A program made the translations under genes and the position numbers. Shown here piece after piece: positions 1 through 8,703 of a stretch of 64,000 bases of DNA. The notes under the pieces were generated by a model. The model had not been told where the DNA came from. It saw only the letters and a program-made list of their open reading frames with translations, and ran no database searches. This stretch comes from CAWFFV01 sp963814985. GTDB taxonomy: Bacteria > Chloroflexota > Ktedonobacteria > Ktedonobacterales > Ktedonobacteraceae. How positions within the stretch are numbered: the stretch's first letter is position 1; each line of letters starts with the position of its first letter. Where the stretch lies: contig CAWFFV010000053.1 in NCBI GenBank assembly GCA_963814985.1, positions 94,554 through 158,553 on the forward strand. Reading direction: 5' to 3'.

Positions 1-31
1 AAGAAGCTTGCATATTTTTCCCCGATCTAGT

Positions 32-424
32 TTATCCAGGTCCTGTCATCCAGGCACGAATACCGGCGGCGACCATGATGAGTGCTCCAATACTGAAGAT
101 CAGGACATCCCGGCGCGGATTCTTGCCACTGGTCGTATAGGTCCAGGCCACTGGAAGCGCCAGGGCCACAATACCTCCATAGACATAGTGCAGATAATAG
201 AGGCCAGTGCCCGTTCCTGGTTTCTTACCCAGGAGAACCATGGTGAGGCCCAGGAGTCCTTGTAGTACGCCCAGACCGATAGCGACTCGTAGCATGATAT
301 ACCAGGAATGAGCCTTCTCGTTCTTTGTGAAGTAGAGGATGAGGCCCCAGATACCTGCTAGAGCGGCTGCAGTAATAACCAGATAGACATTATATGTGTG
401 AAGCGTGATGATGAAGTCTACCAA
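32..424 (-). CDS. Small four-helix membrane protein
   Basis: A 130-residue protein with four hydrophobic segments (roughly residues 12-30, 43-65, 75-97 and 105-122) separated by short charged loops, so an integral membrane protein. I do not recognise a functional family. The start is taken as TTG at 424 because a clear GGAGGA Shine-Dalgarno lies about 8 bases upstream; the reading frame stays open further upstream, but that extension has no ribosome binding site and lacks membrane-protein character. It ends at TAA near the window edge, so its operon context downstream is unknown. Confidence 0.7.
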   Translation of the reverse strand: MVDFIITLHTYNVYLVITAAALAGIWGLILYFTKNEKAHSWYIMLRVAIGLGVLQGLLGLTMVLLGKKPGTGTGLYYLHYVYGGIVALALPVAWTYTTSGKNPRRDVLIFSIGALIMVAAGIRAWMTGPG

Positions 425-720
425 TGTTATGCTCCTCCATGTCGCAACTAGTTGGCGACATGTCCTGTGAACAATTCTTTTTGTAGCATTGAAATAGTGG
501 AACTCTACCAGCCCTACTATAGCGTGTGTATGATGGAATGGCAAGTGGGGAACTTTTTTCCGTGAAAAGGCGTCTTAACTGTGGAAGCACTTCTTGCTGG
601 TATCTTTGGCAGTAACACGACATTCGCGTCCAACAGAGTAACGTAATGAGCGGGACTGGCATAACAGTAAGTTGCGTTTTTCAGTGATACTTGTTGTGGT
701 GCCAAGAAAGGAACAATCTT

Positions 721-1206
721 ATGCGCGGTAAAGCTTCGTCTCTCCTGGGTCTCGTACTTTTCATCCCCTTAATTGTCTTTGCATTAGTTGGCTGTGGTGC
801 CAACCACGGATCAACCGTTGGTTCCTCTGCCCCATCGTCATCTGTACCCTCACCCGTTGCACTGAAATGTGGAACGGTAGCATTTTCTCCTCGTGGAACC
901 ACGACAGACGCAGGTCTCGCTGGTAAAGCAGGAGATTGTTTCTGGCAAGCCTATCAGCAATGTAGTCCCGTCTCATTCGTCTTGAGTGTTTCTGGTATTG
1001 ACACTGTAACCACACATACCTTTACGCTTGAGAAGAAAAACAATCAATGTGTGGTCACCGAGGCAGTTCAACACCGTATCATACCTCGCCCTGCCAGTGC
1101 ACCTCAAGTGTATACCTGTACAAATGTAAACAATGTCGCCGGCGTATTACATTTTGTAGGGTGTGGTGCAGATGGCACGATGGTAGTACCAACAACGGGG
1201 AAATAA
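721..1206 (+). CDS. Predicted lipoprotein, unknown function
   Basis: A 161-residue protein with a classical lipoprotein signal: charged start MRGK, a hydrophobic stretch, and the lipobox LVGC, giving an acylated Cys at about residue 22. A Ser/Pro-rich linker follows, then a compact domain with several Cys residues (near 61, 78, 87, 117, 138 and 151) that could form disulfides outside the membrane. Start ATG at 721 follows AAAGGA; an in-frame upstream start at 691 is less likely because it would bury the signal peptide. Function not recognised. Confidence 0.75.
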   Translation: MRGKASSLLGLVLFIPLIVFALVGCGANHGSTVGSSAPSSSVPSPVALKCGTVAFSPRGTTTDAGLAGKAGDCFWQAYQQCSPVSFVLSVSGIDTVTTHTFTLEKKNNQCVVTEAVQHRIIPRPASAPQVYTCTNVNNVAGVLHFVGCGADGTMVVPTTGK

Positions 1207-1221
1207 TCAACCTGCCGGGTG

Positions 1222-1325
1222 CCTCACTCTCGTTTTATTGTCAGCGGCGGAGTTTGCGGCGCAAACTCCGCCGCTGACAATAAAAACCTACGAAGCGCCT
1301 GTGGCGCTGAGGAATCAGGAAAAGG
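1222..1325. repeat. Family A palindromic element, box B at right
   Basis: A perfect inverted repeat with 25-base arms (1233-1257 and 1261-1285) around a 3-base loop is followed by the box B end hairpin (AAGCGCC-TGT-GGCGCT, ending GAGGAATCAGG) at 1291-1319. Box A on the left is degenerate. It lies between the convergent lipoprotein gene and galU and could end transcription from both sides. Confidence 0.85.
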
Positions 1326-1336
1326 GAACCTGCTTC

Positions 1337-2206
1337 TCAACCTGTTGCTAAAACTTGCTGTAGATATGTCCGCAATGCAGGTGCAATATCCGGGCGCTTG
1401 AGTGCATAGGCAATAGAGGTAGTCAACAAACCAAGCGGATTGCCAGTATCATAGCGTGTACCCGCAAAATGGATACCGTGGCAATGGCCTGCCAGTGCTT
1501 GCATCTGAAGAGCATCAGTGATCTGAATTTCGCCACCTCTCCCTGGTGGAGTCTGCTCGATCAATGCAAAAATATCTGGTGTCAAGATATAACGCCCTGC
1601 TACTGCCAGGTCGGAAGGAGCTTCGGCAAGTGGAGGTTTCTCGACAAGATGTGTGACCTGTGACACGCTGTCGTCAAGGTGTGTAACGGATGCAATACCA
1701 TAAGAAGAAATAAGCTCAGGAGGCGAAGTGAAGAGTGAGAGTACTGATCCCTGATATTTTGCATAGACATCCATCATCTGTGATAGCCAGGGTGTCTCTG
1801 GAGCAACGAGTTCATCACCGAGCATAACGACAAATGGCTCATCTCCGACGAGAGTCCTGGCACACAAGATAGCATGGCCCAATCCAAGTGCTTCCGATTG
1901 TCGCACCGCAGTATAGGTTGCCATCGTTTGTATCTGACGCAGTTCCTCTAATTCTTTCAGCTTACCCTTACGTTCCAGGGTCTGTTCCAACTCAGGAAAA
2001 AGATCAAAGTGGTCTTCAATGCTGCGTTTACTGCGACTCGTAACAAAAATAATTTCTTCAATGCCAGCGCTAACAGCTTCTTCGACGAGATATTGCAGGA
2101 TAGGTTTATCAACCAGTGGAAGCATCTCTTTTGGTATGACTTTACTGGCTGGTAATACACGTGTTCCCAGGCCAGCAACAGGTAACACTGCTTTGCGAAT
2201 ACGCAT
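1337..2206 (-). CDS. galU: UTP--glucose-1-phosphate uridylyltransferase
   Basis: Makes UDP-glucose from UTP and glucose-1-phosphate in the cytoplasm, feeding polysaccharide and trehalose synthesis (otsA lies 7 kb away). The 289-residue protein has the nucleotide-binding signature GLGTRVLPASKVIPKEM at residues 11-27, then VDKPILQYLVEEA and, further on, VEKPP and the RYILTPDIF region typical of bacterial GalU. Length fits the family. Start is ATG at 2206, five bases after a GAGGAGG ribosome binding site; the adjacent upstream TTG is not needed. It appears to be transcribed alone. Confidence 0.93.
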   Translation of the reverse strand: MRIRKAVLPVAGLGTRVLPASKVIPKEMLPLVDKPILQYLVEEAVSAGIEEIIFVTSRSKRSIEDHFDLFPELEQTLERKGKLKELEELRQIQTMATYTAVRQSEALGLGHAILCARTLVGDEPFVVMLGDELVAPETPWLSQMMDVYAKYQGSVLSLFTSPPELISSYGIASVTHLDDSVSQVTHLVEKPPLAEAPSDLAVAGRYILTPDIFALIEQTPPGRGGEIQITDALQMQALAGHCHGIHFAGTRYDTGNPLGLLTTSIAYALKRPDIAPALRTYLQQVLATG

Positions 2207-2322
2207 CAATCCTCCTCAAAACACAAACAGTTCTTTGTTTCGCTTTTCGTCTGTTACCTATTGTAATCGCTAAAACTACTCAGAGTCAATCTGAAAATGA
2301 TGGAGATGCCCTGATGATTTTT

Positions 2323-2863
2323 TTACACTTCTACCTCAACCAGAAGTTTACGACGATAGCGGCGCTGGTGCCAGACCCACCAGGCAATCCCTAGAACAGG
2401 CGTAGAACCGATGATCCAGGCAAGCCAGGAAGGCATCGCCCCTGGTGCCGCTACCGTTACAGGGACACTGGCAGTGGCATGCCCCTGAGGTCCATCGAGT
2501 CTGAGCAACAATCTGCCATGCTCCCTTCACAGGGAGACGAAGCGAGCCTTTCAATGTGCCCTGCGCCCCCACTACAGGAATCAGGGGAGCATAGAGATTC
2601 ACCGCATCAGTGCCCAAACCTGGCTGTGCGATGATCTGACCGGAGAGACGAAGTGTGTTATTGTGGGGAACAACGGTCACATCAAATGCTTGATCGGTAA
2701 AGGGTGGGTCCTGGGAGAAATTGATATCAATAAGATAAGGACCAGCATAGAGTTCCTCGGTGCTGGCTGGTCCACTGCTAGCCCGGACAATCCCTGGTGC
2801 CAGGACAAGTAACCACATGAGTATTATCACACAACATGAGCTAATGATAAGGGCTCTATACAC
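2323..2863 (-). pseudogene. FixH/YtkA-like exported protein, frameshifted
   Basis: GTG start at 2863 with AAGGAG eight bases upstream. Residues 1-28 form a signal peptide or anchor. Next comes a beta-rich domain of about 100 residues resembling the YtkA/FixH-like fold. The C-terminal part is in the next frame: after QIVAQ (about 2508) the homologous reading continues as LRLDGPQGHATASVPVTV, then a membrane helix and a basic tail ending at 2323. One extra base explains the break. As read, the product would end at 2348 with a Cys-rich nonsense tail. It follows the polytopic protein at 2997-4229 and may act with it in the membrane. Family call is moderate. Confidence 0.6.
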
Positions 2864-2911
2864 TGTAGTCGCTCCTTAAAAAATTGTAATTTTTGTCGTG
2901 ACCACCCACCT

Positions 2912-2975
2912 ATTCCTCAGCGCCTTCGGCGCTTCCTAAGCCGTTTTGTGCAGGTTTTGTCGCCAGTGGCGAGCA
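2912..2975. repeat. Partial family A element (inverted box B)
   Basis: An inverted box B (TTCCTCAGCGCC-TTC-GGCGCTT) is followed by an arm-like sequence, TTTTGTGCAGGTTTTGTCGCC, whose partner arm is absent. It sits in the gap between two same-strand genes and looks like a decayed or deleted copy. Confidence 0.7.
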
Positions 2976-2996
2976 GATCCGAGTAGCTATCCTTTA

Positions 2997-4229
2997 TCAA
3001 CGTGTGCTCAAACGCCAGATGTCACCAAAATCAATTCCCCAGATTGTTCCAAGTAGTCCAGCGATGAGTATGACAGGCACAGCAAGAAGGGTGGCGGATA
3101 ACTTCAGATCGAGAGGGATAATCACACCTGGCTCATTCAGAAACGCTTGTACCAGATTCGGAGTCCACATGACAATACATGAGGCAAGTACCATTTCTGG
3201 TAGTGTAATAATGAAGCTAAGCAACCAGGCATAACGTATCTTATCACTCAGCTTTTTCCCATGACGCACCTGCCAGAAGCCGATACCATCGACAATGAAT
3301 GCCGAGATGATGAGGTATAGTGGTATCAGGGCATCACTCCATCTGTAGTAGGGTATGTTGCCAGCGATACGATAGTGCAGACTTTGTTGTTCAACAGCGG
3401 TGCGAATCGCCCAGGGGACAAACAGTTCGGTTACTACTGTGTAGACCAGAAGCAGTAAAACCATACATGTCGCTGCCCCTGGTCGAGAGGTGAAACGTAC
3501 GGCGCTGATCAGACATAAGGCTCCACAAGCTGTCGCGGGTAGGAGATAGGTTGGAATGCGTAAAAGGCCAAGTTCGACGATGGGGAATTGCAAAAAACCA
3601 GTCAGAGTCAGATTTAGCAGCCCGGCGGTCGTCATGAGGACAGACCATTCAAGTAAGGTAAGTCCCAGGAAGCGACGCGATACAATGCCAGCTTTACGAT
3701 CAATGACAGCTTCAGATGCGAAAACATAGACCATTCCAAGTGAACCAATGAATGCGCCAGTGACACCCATCATATGGAAGGGTGCCCATAGAGCAATATC
3801 GATACCGTACAACTGATGCCAGTAGTTATCGAGCGGTGCTGCTACCAATGCGGTAAAAGCTCCAAAGCCTGTGACAATGAAGCCGAGTGGTGCATGGAAG
3901 ATCCTGAAGATACGCACTGTCGATTGATCATTCACTCCTATGGCTCCTCGTCGATAGCGCAAGGTTTCTGCCAGCACAACGCCCAGTGCGATCAATCCTG
4001 CACCGGTTACGCAAGAGTAGATCAGCGTGTGAGGCGGTGTCCAGAACCAGTCACGTCCAACGTATGCATGCCATTCTCGATCCCAGGTTGCCCCTAGTTG
4101 TCCTTGAAAGAGAAAGAAGAGCATAAACCACCCACTGATGCGACGTAACCTGCGCTCTACCAGATCTGGCCGCGCCTGTTCTTGTATGCCAGCAGTTATC
4201 CCAATTGCCTGAATCTCTGATTGCGCCAT
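2997..4229 (-). CDS. Polytopic membrane protein, unknown function
   Basis: A 410-residue integral membrane protein with about ten hydrophobic segments and a short charged N-terminus. Conserved-looking polar clusters lie in or near helices: WDREWHAYVGRDWFWTPPH (residues 49-67) and DNYWHQLYGIDIALWAPFH (about 133-151). The paired Trp/His/Asp residues would suit metal, haem or quinone binding, but this is inference. ATG at 4229 follows AAGGAGG. The downstream partner is the FixH/YtkA-like exported protein, which suggests a small membrane module. I do not recognise the family. Confidence 0.75.
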   Translation of the reverse strand: MAQSEIQAIGITAGIQEQARPDLVERRLRRISGWFMLFFLFQGQLGATWDREWHAYVGRDWFWTPPHTLIYSCVTGAGLIALGVVLAETLRYRRGAIGVNDQSTVRIFRIFHAPLGFIVTGFGAFTALVAAPLDNYWHQLYGIDIALWAPFHMMGVTGAFIGSLGMVYVFASEAVIDRKAGIVSRRFLGLTLLEWSVLMTTAGLLNLTLTGFLQFPIVELGLLRIPTYLLPATACGALCLISAVRFTSRPGAATCMVLLLLVYTVVTELFVPWAIRTAVEQQSLHYRIAGNIPYYRWSDALIPLYLIISAFIVDGIGFWQVRHGKKLSDKIRYAWLLSFIITLPEMVLASCIVMWTPNLVQAFLNEPGVIIPLDLKLSATLLAVPVILIAGLLGTIWGIDFGDIWRLSTR

Positions 4230-4500
4230 ATCGAGTAACTCCTCCTTGATGAATATACAATGGTATAAATCACACTCTTAAGCTCAGAAATCCTCCTCAT
4301 ACTGGCCTTGCGGTCACCGTCGATGAAAATAGTGAGGCTGAATATCAGGCAGTATATAGGCCGAGGACAGTAGCACAGGGCATCTCCTTTGGGTTTTTCT
4401 TTTCAGTCTCGCACAATATTGCAGTGATTAGCAAATGATTACCCCATCTAGAGAATAAATGCCCACTTTTTGCAGAGTAGTCGATTATAGAAGTGAAATT

Positions 4501-4627
4501 TGTAGGGGCGCGGTTTACAAGCTCACATTGCATCAACAGCATAACAGGCTTGTGAACCGCGCCCTTACAATATACGTTGGCACGGCTTAACGGGCTTGTA
4601 AACCGCGCCCTTACAATATGCGTTGGC
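4501..4627. repeat. Family C repeats: three copies of a 20-base unit
   Basis: The unit GTAGGGGCGCGGTTTACAAG occurs once forward and then twice in the opposite orientation (GCTTGTGAACCGCGCCC and GCTTGTAAACCGCGCCC). The two inverted copies are followed by the same flank, TTACAATATRCGTTGGCAC, making a 60-base tandem duplication. A related pair lies at 5515-5590. The adjacent 4260-4500 stretch holds nothing else I can identify. Confidence 0.75.
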
Positions 4628-4639
4628 ACAGATATATCT

Positions 4640-5170
4640 TCAAACGCCAGAGAGCATGGCCTCTAGAATATCAGCGGAACACTGCAACCTCAAGCATTGC
4701 CTGATCTTTAGAGCACGAAACACCAGCCGTCTTGCGGGTGAAATCATTGGCAACGCCACTGACGAATCGATCAGTTCTGGTGCAACAACCGTGTATTCTT
4801 TCCCTTTCCACTAAATCGTACAGCGGCCAGCGGCCAGGATATTGCGACACCAGTCAACATCACTCCCATAGGGTAGTGGAATAATGAAACCATTGGGGGT
4901 TGACTCAACGACAACGGGCGTGGAGTACATGCGTCCGGAGTGACGTCCCACATGGTGGACAACTGCATATGGACTACGGTGATGGCCTGCAACTGTCAGC
5001 ACAGCAGGATTGAGAAACCTCTTATTGAACTGACGGACCCTATTGAGGAATCGTTTCAGTCCTCCGATAGCAAAAACAATGACCAGCACCAGAAGCAGGA
5101 TACTGAGTATCCTAACAGGCCAACGGATCTCCTCAGTCGTACGCTTCTTCCTTATATCACGTGAATTCAT
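4640..5170 (-). pseudogene. F420-dependent reductase family, in-frame amber
   Basis: Resembles the deazaflavin-dependent nitroreductase (Ddn) family, which uses reduced F420 to reduce quinones or nitro compounds. ATG at 5170 after GAAAGAAGAG; a membrane helix spans about residues 20-40. The domain follows with GRHSGRMYSTPVVV and a PLPYGSDVDWCRNILAAG motif. Translation meets TAG at 4811-4813, but the same frame continues with clear family sequence (GKEYTVVAPELID, then SPARRLVF and RALKIRQ) to a TGA at 4640. So one nonsense codon removes about 56 residues. It could be a real null allele, a sequencing substitution or, least likely, readthrough. Confidence 0.75.
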
Positions 5171-5324
5171 AGCTTTCTCTTCTTTCCTGTAAGAAAACAC
5201 TTTACTTTCATTACTCTTGAAGAATGCAGCATTGGTTATACACAGCCATCACAATAGCCCGGACTGAGTTCACATTCTCATCACAATATCATCAATCAAG
5301 CTCATTCCAAAATTGTAACTACTC

Positions 5325-5455
5325 AGGTCTGCTTGCCCTTGCTTTATGTGGGTATTGTCGCTCGTGGTGGAAATTGCGGCGCAATTTCCACCACGAGCGA
5401 CAATACCCACATAAAGCAAGGGCGGCGAAGCGCTTAAGGCGCTGAGAAATCTGCA
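5325..5455. repeat. Family A element, 43-base perfect arms
   Basis: Arms at 5335-5377 and 5381-5423 are perfectly complementary over 43 bases with a 3-base loop (GGC). Box B (GCGAAGCGCTTAAGGCGCTGAG) follows at 5424-5452; the left end carries ACTACTCAGGTCTG but no clear box A hairpin. It lies upstream of the reductase gene, between it and the small membrane protein. Confidence 0.85.
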
Positions 5456-5514
5456 AAAGGGGCATGAATGGCTAGAGGGGATAAAAACTACCGAGAAAGA
5501 GAGGTAAATTATGG

Positions 5515-5590
5515 TGTAGGTGCGCGGTTTACAAGCCCATATGTTCATTTTCAGGATAACGGGTATGGACTTGTAAACCGCGCAACTACG
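5515..5590. repeat. Family C inverted pair
   Basis: GTGCGCGGTTTACAAGCCCAT and its inverted partner ATGGACTTGTAAACCGCGC enclose about 30 bases. It shares the GCGCGGTTTACAAG unit with 4501-4627. Confidence 0.7.
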
Positions 5591-5605
5591 ACATATCGTG
5601 CGACT

Positions 5606-5788
5606 CTACCAATGGGGATGAAGAGGACCTGTGTGGAACACAAGGGGTGAAATTACTGTCCAGGCACCGTATCCAACTACAACTAATACAACCAGGCCGA
5701 TAGCCAGTACGGTGATTTTCATCGGTGTCCAGAATCCTGTAGGCGTCGATACGTCCATAGTATCTGGTCTTTCTGAACTCGTTGCCAT
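5606..5788 (-). CDS. Small single-pass membrane protein
   Basis: A 60-residue protein: about 24 polar residues, one hydrophobic helix (residues 25-46), and a short tail ending in GPLHPHW. ATG at 5788 is preceded by GGAGGAAAG at good spacing, which is the main support for a real gene. Unknown function; the neighbouring repeats isolate it from other genes. Confidence 0.6.
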   Translation of the reverse strand: MATSSERPDTMDVSTPTGFWTPMKITVLAIGLVVLVVVGYGAWTVISPLVFHTGPLHPHW

Positions 5789-5949
5789 AATCTTTCCTCC
5801 ATTTTGCAGTCCCTACAAGAGGACGTAAATAATACAACTTCGTGTCTTCATTAGTTATGAACGTTTCAATTCACTTTTATTCTCACTCCTCTGGATACAT
5901 AGTTAGAAATTACCATTCTGTTTCATTGTGGATGAACTGGAGCAATTCC

Positions 5950-6080
5950 TCCAGCCTCCTCACCACCTGCGGTGGCTCGCCGGGTTTTTATGTGGATGGT
6001 GGGGTTTGCAGCTAGCTGCAAACCCCACCATCCACATAAAAACCCCTTGCGAATTGCCTACGGCAGTGAGGAATCAACAA
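5950..6080. repeat. Family A element with boxes A and B
   Basis: Box A (CACCACCTGCGGTGGCTCG) at 5960-5979 is followed by a perfect palindrome with 32-base arms and no loop (5982-6013 and 6014-6045). Box B at 6049-6076 differs in sequence (ATTGCC-TAC-GGCAGT) but keeps its hairpin and the GAGGAATCA end. Confidence 0.88.
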
Positions 6081-6202
6081 GAGAACACCTGGAGAGTCAC
6101 AAATTTTCTTGTAATCTGCACAGAAGAGGCGTATGATAGAAGAGTAACAATGAGACAAAAAGATACACATGTATAAATTCACAGAACACAGGAGAAACAA
6201 CA

Positions 6203-6502
6203 ATGAGTCATAATAAGAATAAAAAGAAATTCAGTCCATTGAACACAATTTTAGGCCTGACAGTGATGGCCATCGCCGGGAAAGCTATCAAGGATCAATT
6301 AGATCTGCCACCCCAATATCGTACGTGGCATGGTAACGTCCTTGGTATTCCCTATGATTTTCGCCGACCAACGCCCGAAAAGATCCGGTCCACCTTCTGG
6401 AATGAACATTCCTCACTGCTTTTTGTGCCTCAGGTTTTCGGGATTGGCTGGACAATCAACTTTTACCCTTTGCTAAACCCACCCAGGAGATTGGAGGAAT
6501 AA
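6203..6502 (+). CDS. DUF5808 domain protein
   Basis: A 99-residue protein with a Lys/Asn-rich start, one hydrophobic segment near residues 14-26, and a C-terminal domain that matches the DUF5808 pattern: WHGNVLGIPYDFRRPTPEKI, then a Trp-Asn pair, then PQVFGIGWTINFY. The family has no established function and often sits beside membrane proteins. ATG at 6203 follows AGGAGAAAC. Gene appears to stand alone. Confidence 0.8.
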   Translation: MSHNKNKKKFSPLNTILGLTVMAIAGKAIKDQLDLPPQYRTWHGNVLGIPYDFRRPTPEKIRSTFWNEHSSLLFVPQVFGIGWTINFYPLLNPPRRLEE

Positions 6503-7214
6503 CAAGAGATTTTTTCACGGTTTTTTGCATATAAAAAAGGCTCGTTCATGCAAAATTCTTATCTCAAAAGAGGATAAAAATTTTAGTTTACTAGAGCCTT
6601 AGGAGAAAATCGTATAATTTTCTCGATATGCAGACACATAACATATCCATCGCTACGAGACGATAAATAGATCGTGCGATCACATATCCACAGATTAGCA
6701 AGACAATCTATGGGCTTACTTATAGCTGAAAACGTCACGAGAGAGTCTCCCTGTTCCGTATGTCAAAAGGCATAACTGGCATGCCAGGTAGTCTTTTGCA
6801 GGCGCTACAGTTGTGATTTTCCTGATCAGCCACAGTTGGCTATAGAAAGGGGCAGTAGTAATCATAGAACTGTTCCTAACTTCTAGTAGACAAGCGAACT
6901 TGTGATAAAGTATTTACTGATACTTTATCACAAAACATGGCCCAAAAGTAAATAAACAGTGCCAATTTTGTGCCATTTTGGCAAATTTGCTCTCTGAGAG
7001 ACCACCTTATAAAGGAATATTTGACCTTTTATGGCTGGTACAGATGATTATTGGACAGCATGAATGTTGACGGAGTCCTCAATATTTCTTCTAAAAAATG
7101 GCCCATTTACTCTCCCTATATAGAATTTCTTTTGCATTATCTATTTTTCTTTTAAATAAACTAAAATATATTATTTTATTTTAATTTATTTAAATACAAA
7201 AACATGGTACATTT
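6503..7214. other. AT-rich gene-free stretch
   Basis: About 700 bases with no credible gene on either strand. It contains one clean hairpin (6900-6933) and a very AT-rich tract at 7100-7205 of T-runs and TAAA/TTTA words. I see no origin-type boxes or recognisable RNA. Confidence 0.6.
6900..6933. promoter_or_regulatory. 13-base hairpin or operator, unassigned
   Basis: TTGTGATAAAGTA and its exact complement TACTTTATCACAA flank an 8-base loop. There is no T-run, so it suits an operator or RNA hairpin better than a terminator, but no adjacent gene is evident. Confidence 0.45.
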
Positions 7215-7220
7215 TGGGTA

Positions 7221-7425
7221 ATTCCTCAGGTTTTCTCACCACCTGCGGTGGCTCGTTTTTGTTCTAATGAGTCATCCCGAACTTTTTCAAAAGTTCGGGA
7301 TGACTCATTTCTATGTGGGTATTGTTGCCTGTGGAGGAGGTTGCGTCGCAACCTCCTCCACAGGCAACAATACCCACATCAAACGCCTTACGAAGCGCCA
7401 AAGGCGCTGAGGAGTCAGGAAGAAG
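7221..7425. repeat. Family A element with a short family B insert
   Basis: Box A at 7226-7255 is separated from its palindrome by a 42-base hairpin (7267-7308; arms ATGAGTCATCCCGAACTTTT) that equals the ends of family B. The family A palindrome has 33-base perfect arms (7313-7345 and 7347-7379), and box B lies at 7390-7418. The core carries the GTTGCCTGTGGAGGAG word also found at 9571 and 39610. Confidence 0.88.
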
Positions 7426-7777
7426 AAGTCTGAGAAGTTACCACTAATTTTTTGAGCAGGTCATGCAGAGTAGCTTCAGGGTCAGTACAGAGGCCACAGT
7501 GCACTGGCGACGTTTGGATAATGGTACTGCGTGGCGAGACAAGCCAGTGAAAGCGTTCCGATTGCGACATCTGACCAGGCGAGCCAGCCTCCACTCCTCC
7601 TCTACAAGTGAGAATGAACAGATTCAAATGATCCGCGACAACATGAAGATCAAGATCAGGGGCAAGAGCCAACAAGCGCTGATGGTCCAGGTGTGTGAGA
7701 GCACCAAGAAAGCGGCGAGTACGACAGAAAAGGATGACGCCCACATTGATACACTCACCACGCTCAACGTACGGCAT
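7415..7777 (-). CDS. DUF3037 family protein
   Basis: A 120-residue protein with the DUF3037 signature near its start (VERGECINVGVILFCR). It lies directly after the HipA-like kinase gene, a pairing often seen in bacteria, so they probably share a transcript and function; that function is not established. The usual N-terminal strand (YDYAIIR) is encoded just upstream in another frame, at about 7780-7800, so one base may be missing near 7775-7780. Alternatively the protein starts at ATG 7777 without that strand. The last bases overlap box B of the repeat. Confidence 0.78.
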   Translation of the reverse strand: MPYVERGECINVGVILFCRTRRFLGALTHLDHQRLLALAPDLDLHVVADHLNLFILTCRGGVEAGSPGQMSQSERFHWLVSPRSTIIQTSPVHCGLCTDPEATLHDLLKKLVVTSQTSSS

Positions 7778-7795
7778 AGGCGAATAATGGCATAG

Positions 7796-8578
7796 TCATA
7801 GGAACTGAGCGTAGGCACGCTGGGCCTCCTCAACAAAGATATGCGAAGATGCCAGGCGGTCCAGCAGGTAAGCAAGGTAGGCCGCACGGTGCGCGTCACG
7901 ATCTGCAAAAAGTGGGTGACGATCAAGCCAGGCATCTGGAATAGTGTCAATAATATTGCGTAGCACTACTGGGGTTAGACGACCTTTCAGAGCCGCATCG
8001 ACTTCAACCAGTTCGCTGGCTATAGGCAGAAGCACATGTTCCTTAATAGGTGTGAAGGGGATACGACTACGCTCAAGATAATCGGCATCGATATGATGGA
8101 AATAGAACGCAGCACCGTGATCGATAAGCGTAAGACGCTTATGCCATAACAACATATTAGTATTGCGTGGCGTACGGTCAACATTTGTCACATAGGCATC
8201 AAACCAGACAATGGATGAGGCCAGCAACGGATCAAGTCTGCTTACATCCCTCTGATTGAGGGTGAGCGCTCCCGGTAAATAGTCCAGGGCAAGATTAAGG
8301 CCCGCACTTTCCTTAAGCAAAGCTTGAATTTCCTGGTCCGGCTCGGAGCGACTGAGTACAGGATCAAGCTCCGCAAAGACGATTTCTGGTACAGGCAACC
8401 CGAGAGTTCGTCCAATTTCACCTGCCACCAGCTCGGCTATCAGTGCTTTCGGTCCCTGGGCCGCGCCTCGAAATTTCAGCACATATAGCCCATCATCATC
8501 GGCTTCCACAATGGCAGGGAGAGAGCCACCTTCTCTGAGAGGTGTCACATAGCGTGTTACGGTCAGCGTTCTCAACAT
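7796..8578 (-). CDS. HipA-like kinase family protein
   Basis: A 260-residue protein of the HipA-like kinase family that travels with DUF3037. Visible features: an N-terminal lobe with LYVLKFRGAAQGPKALIAEL (the Lys in VLKF likely binds ATP), the segment FDAYVTNVDRTPRNTNMLLW, whose D-x5-N pattern suits a catalytic loop, and LTLIDHGAAFYFH, the metal-binding Asp region. It lacks the long HipA N-terminal domain and has no HipB partner nearby, so a classical toxin-antitoxin role is not supported. The start at 8578 has only a weak ribosome binding site. Confidence 0.8.
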   Translation of the reverse strand: MLRTLTVTRYVTPLREGGSLPAIVEADDDGLYVLKFRGAAQGPKALIAELVAGEIGRTLGLPVPEIVFAELDPVLSRSEPDQEIQALLKESAGLNLALDYLPGALTLNQRDVSRLDPLLASSIVWFDAYVTNVDRTPRNTNMLLWHKRLTLIDHGAAFYFHHIDADYLERSRIPFTPIKEHVLLPIASELVEVDAALKGRLTPVVLRNIIDTIPDAWLDRHPLFADRDAHRAAYLAYLLDRLASSHIFVEEAQRAYAQFL

Positions 8579-8639
8579 AGCTGTTATTTTAGCACATATA
8601 GCAGGCTCTACTCTATAATATCTTTTAGAGTAACTATTC

Positions 8640-8680
8640 AGGTTCCCTCACCGCCTGCGGTGGCGAGGAATCCGGAAAGA
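8640..8680. repeat. Solo family A ends without palindrome
   Basis: CAGGTTCCCTCACCGCC-TGC-GGTGGCGAGGAATCCGG joins a box A hairpin to a GAGGAATC right end with no core between. It lies just upstream of the otsB ribosome binding site. Confidence 0.65.
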
Positions 8681-8703
8681 TAGCAAACGGAGAGAGTCAA
8701 CCA

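Noticed and set aside
4811..4813. TAG as a pyrrolysine codon
   Set aside because: The family has no pyrrolysine members, and no pyl genes or downstream element were seen.
6690..6772. A 21-residue frame with SPCSVCQKA in the AT-rich gap
   Set aside because: Too short, no ribosome binding site, no conserved context.
7100..7210. AT-rich tract as a replication origin
   Set aside because: No DnaA-box clusters and no dnaA, dnaN or parAB genes nearby.
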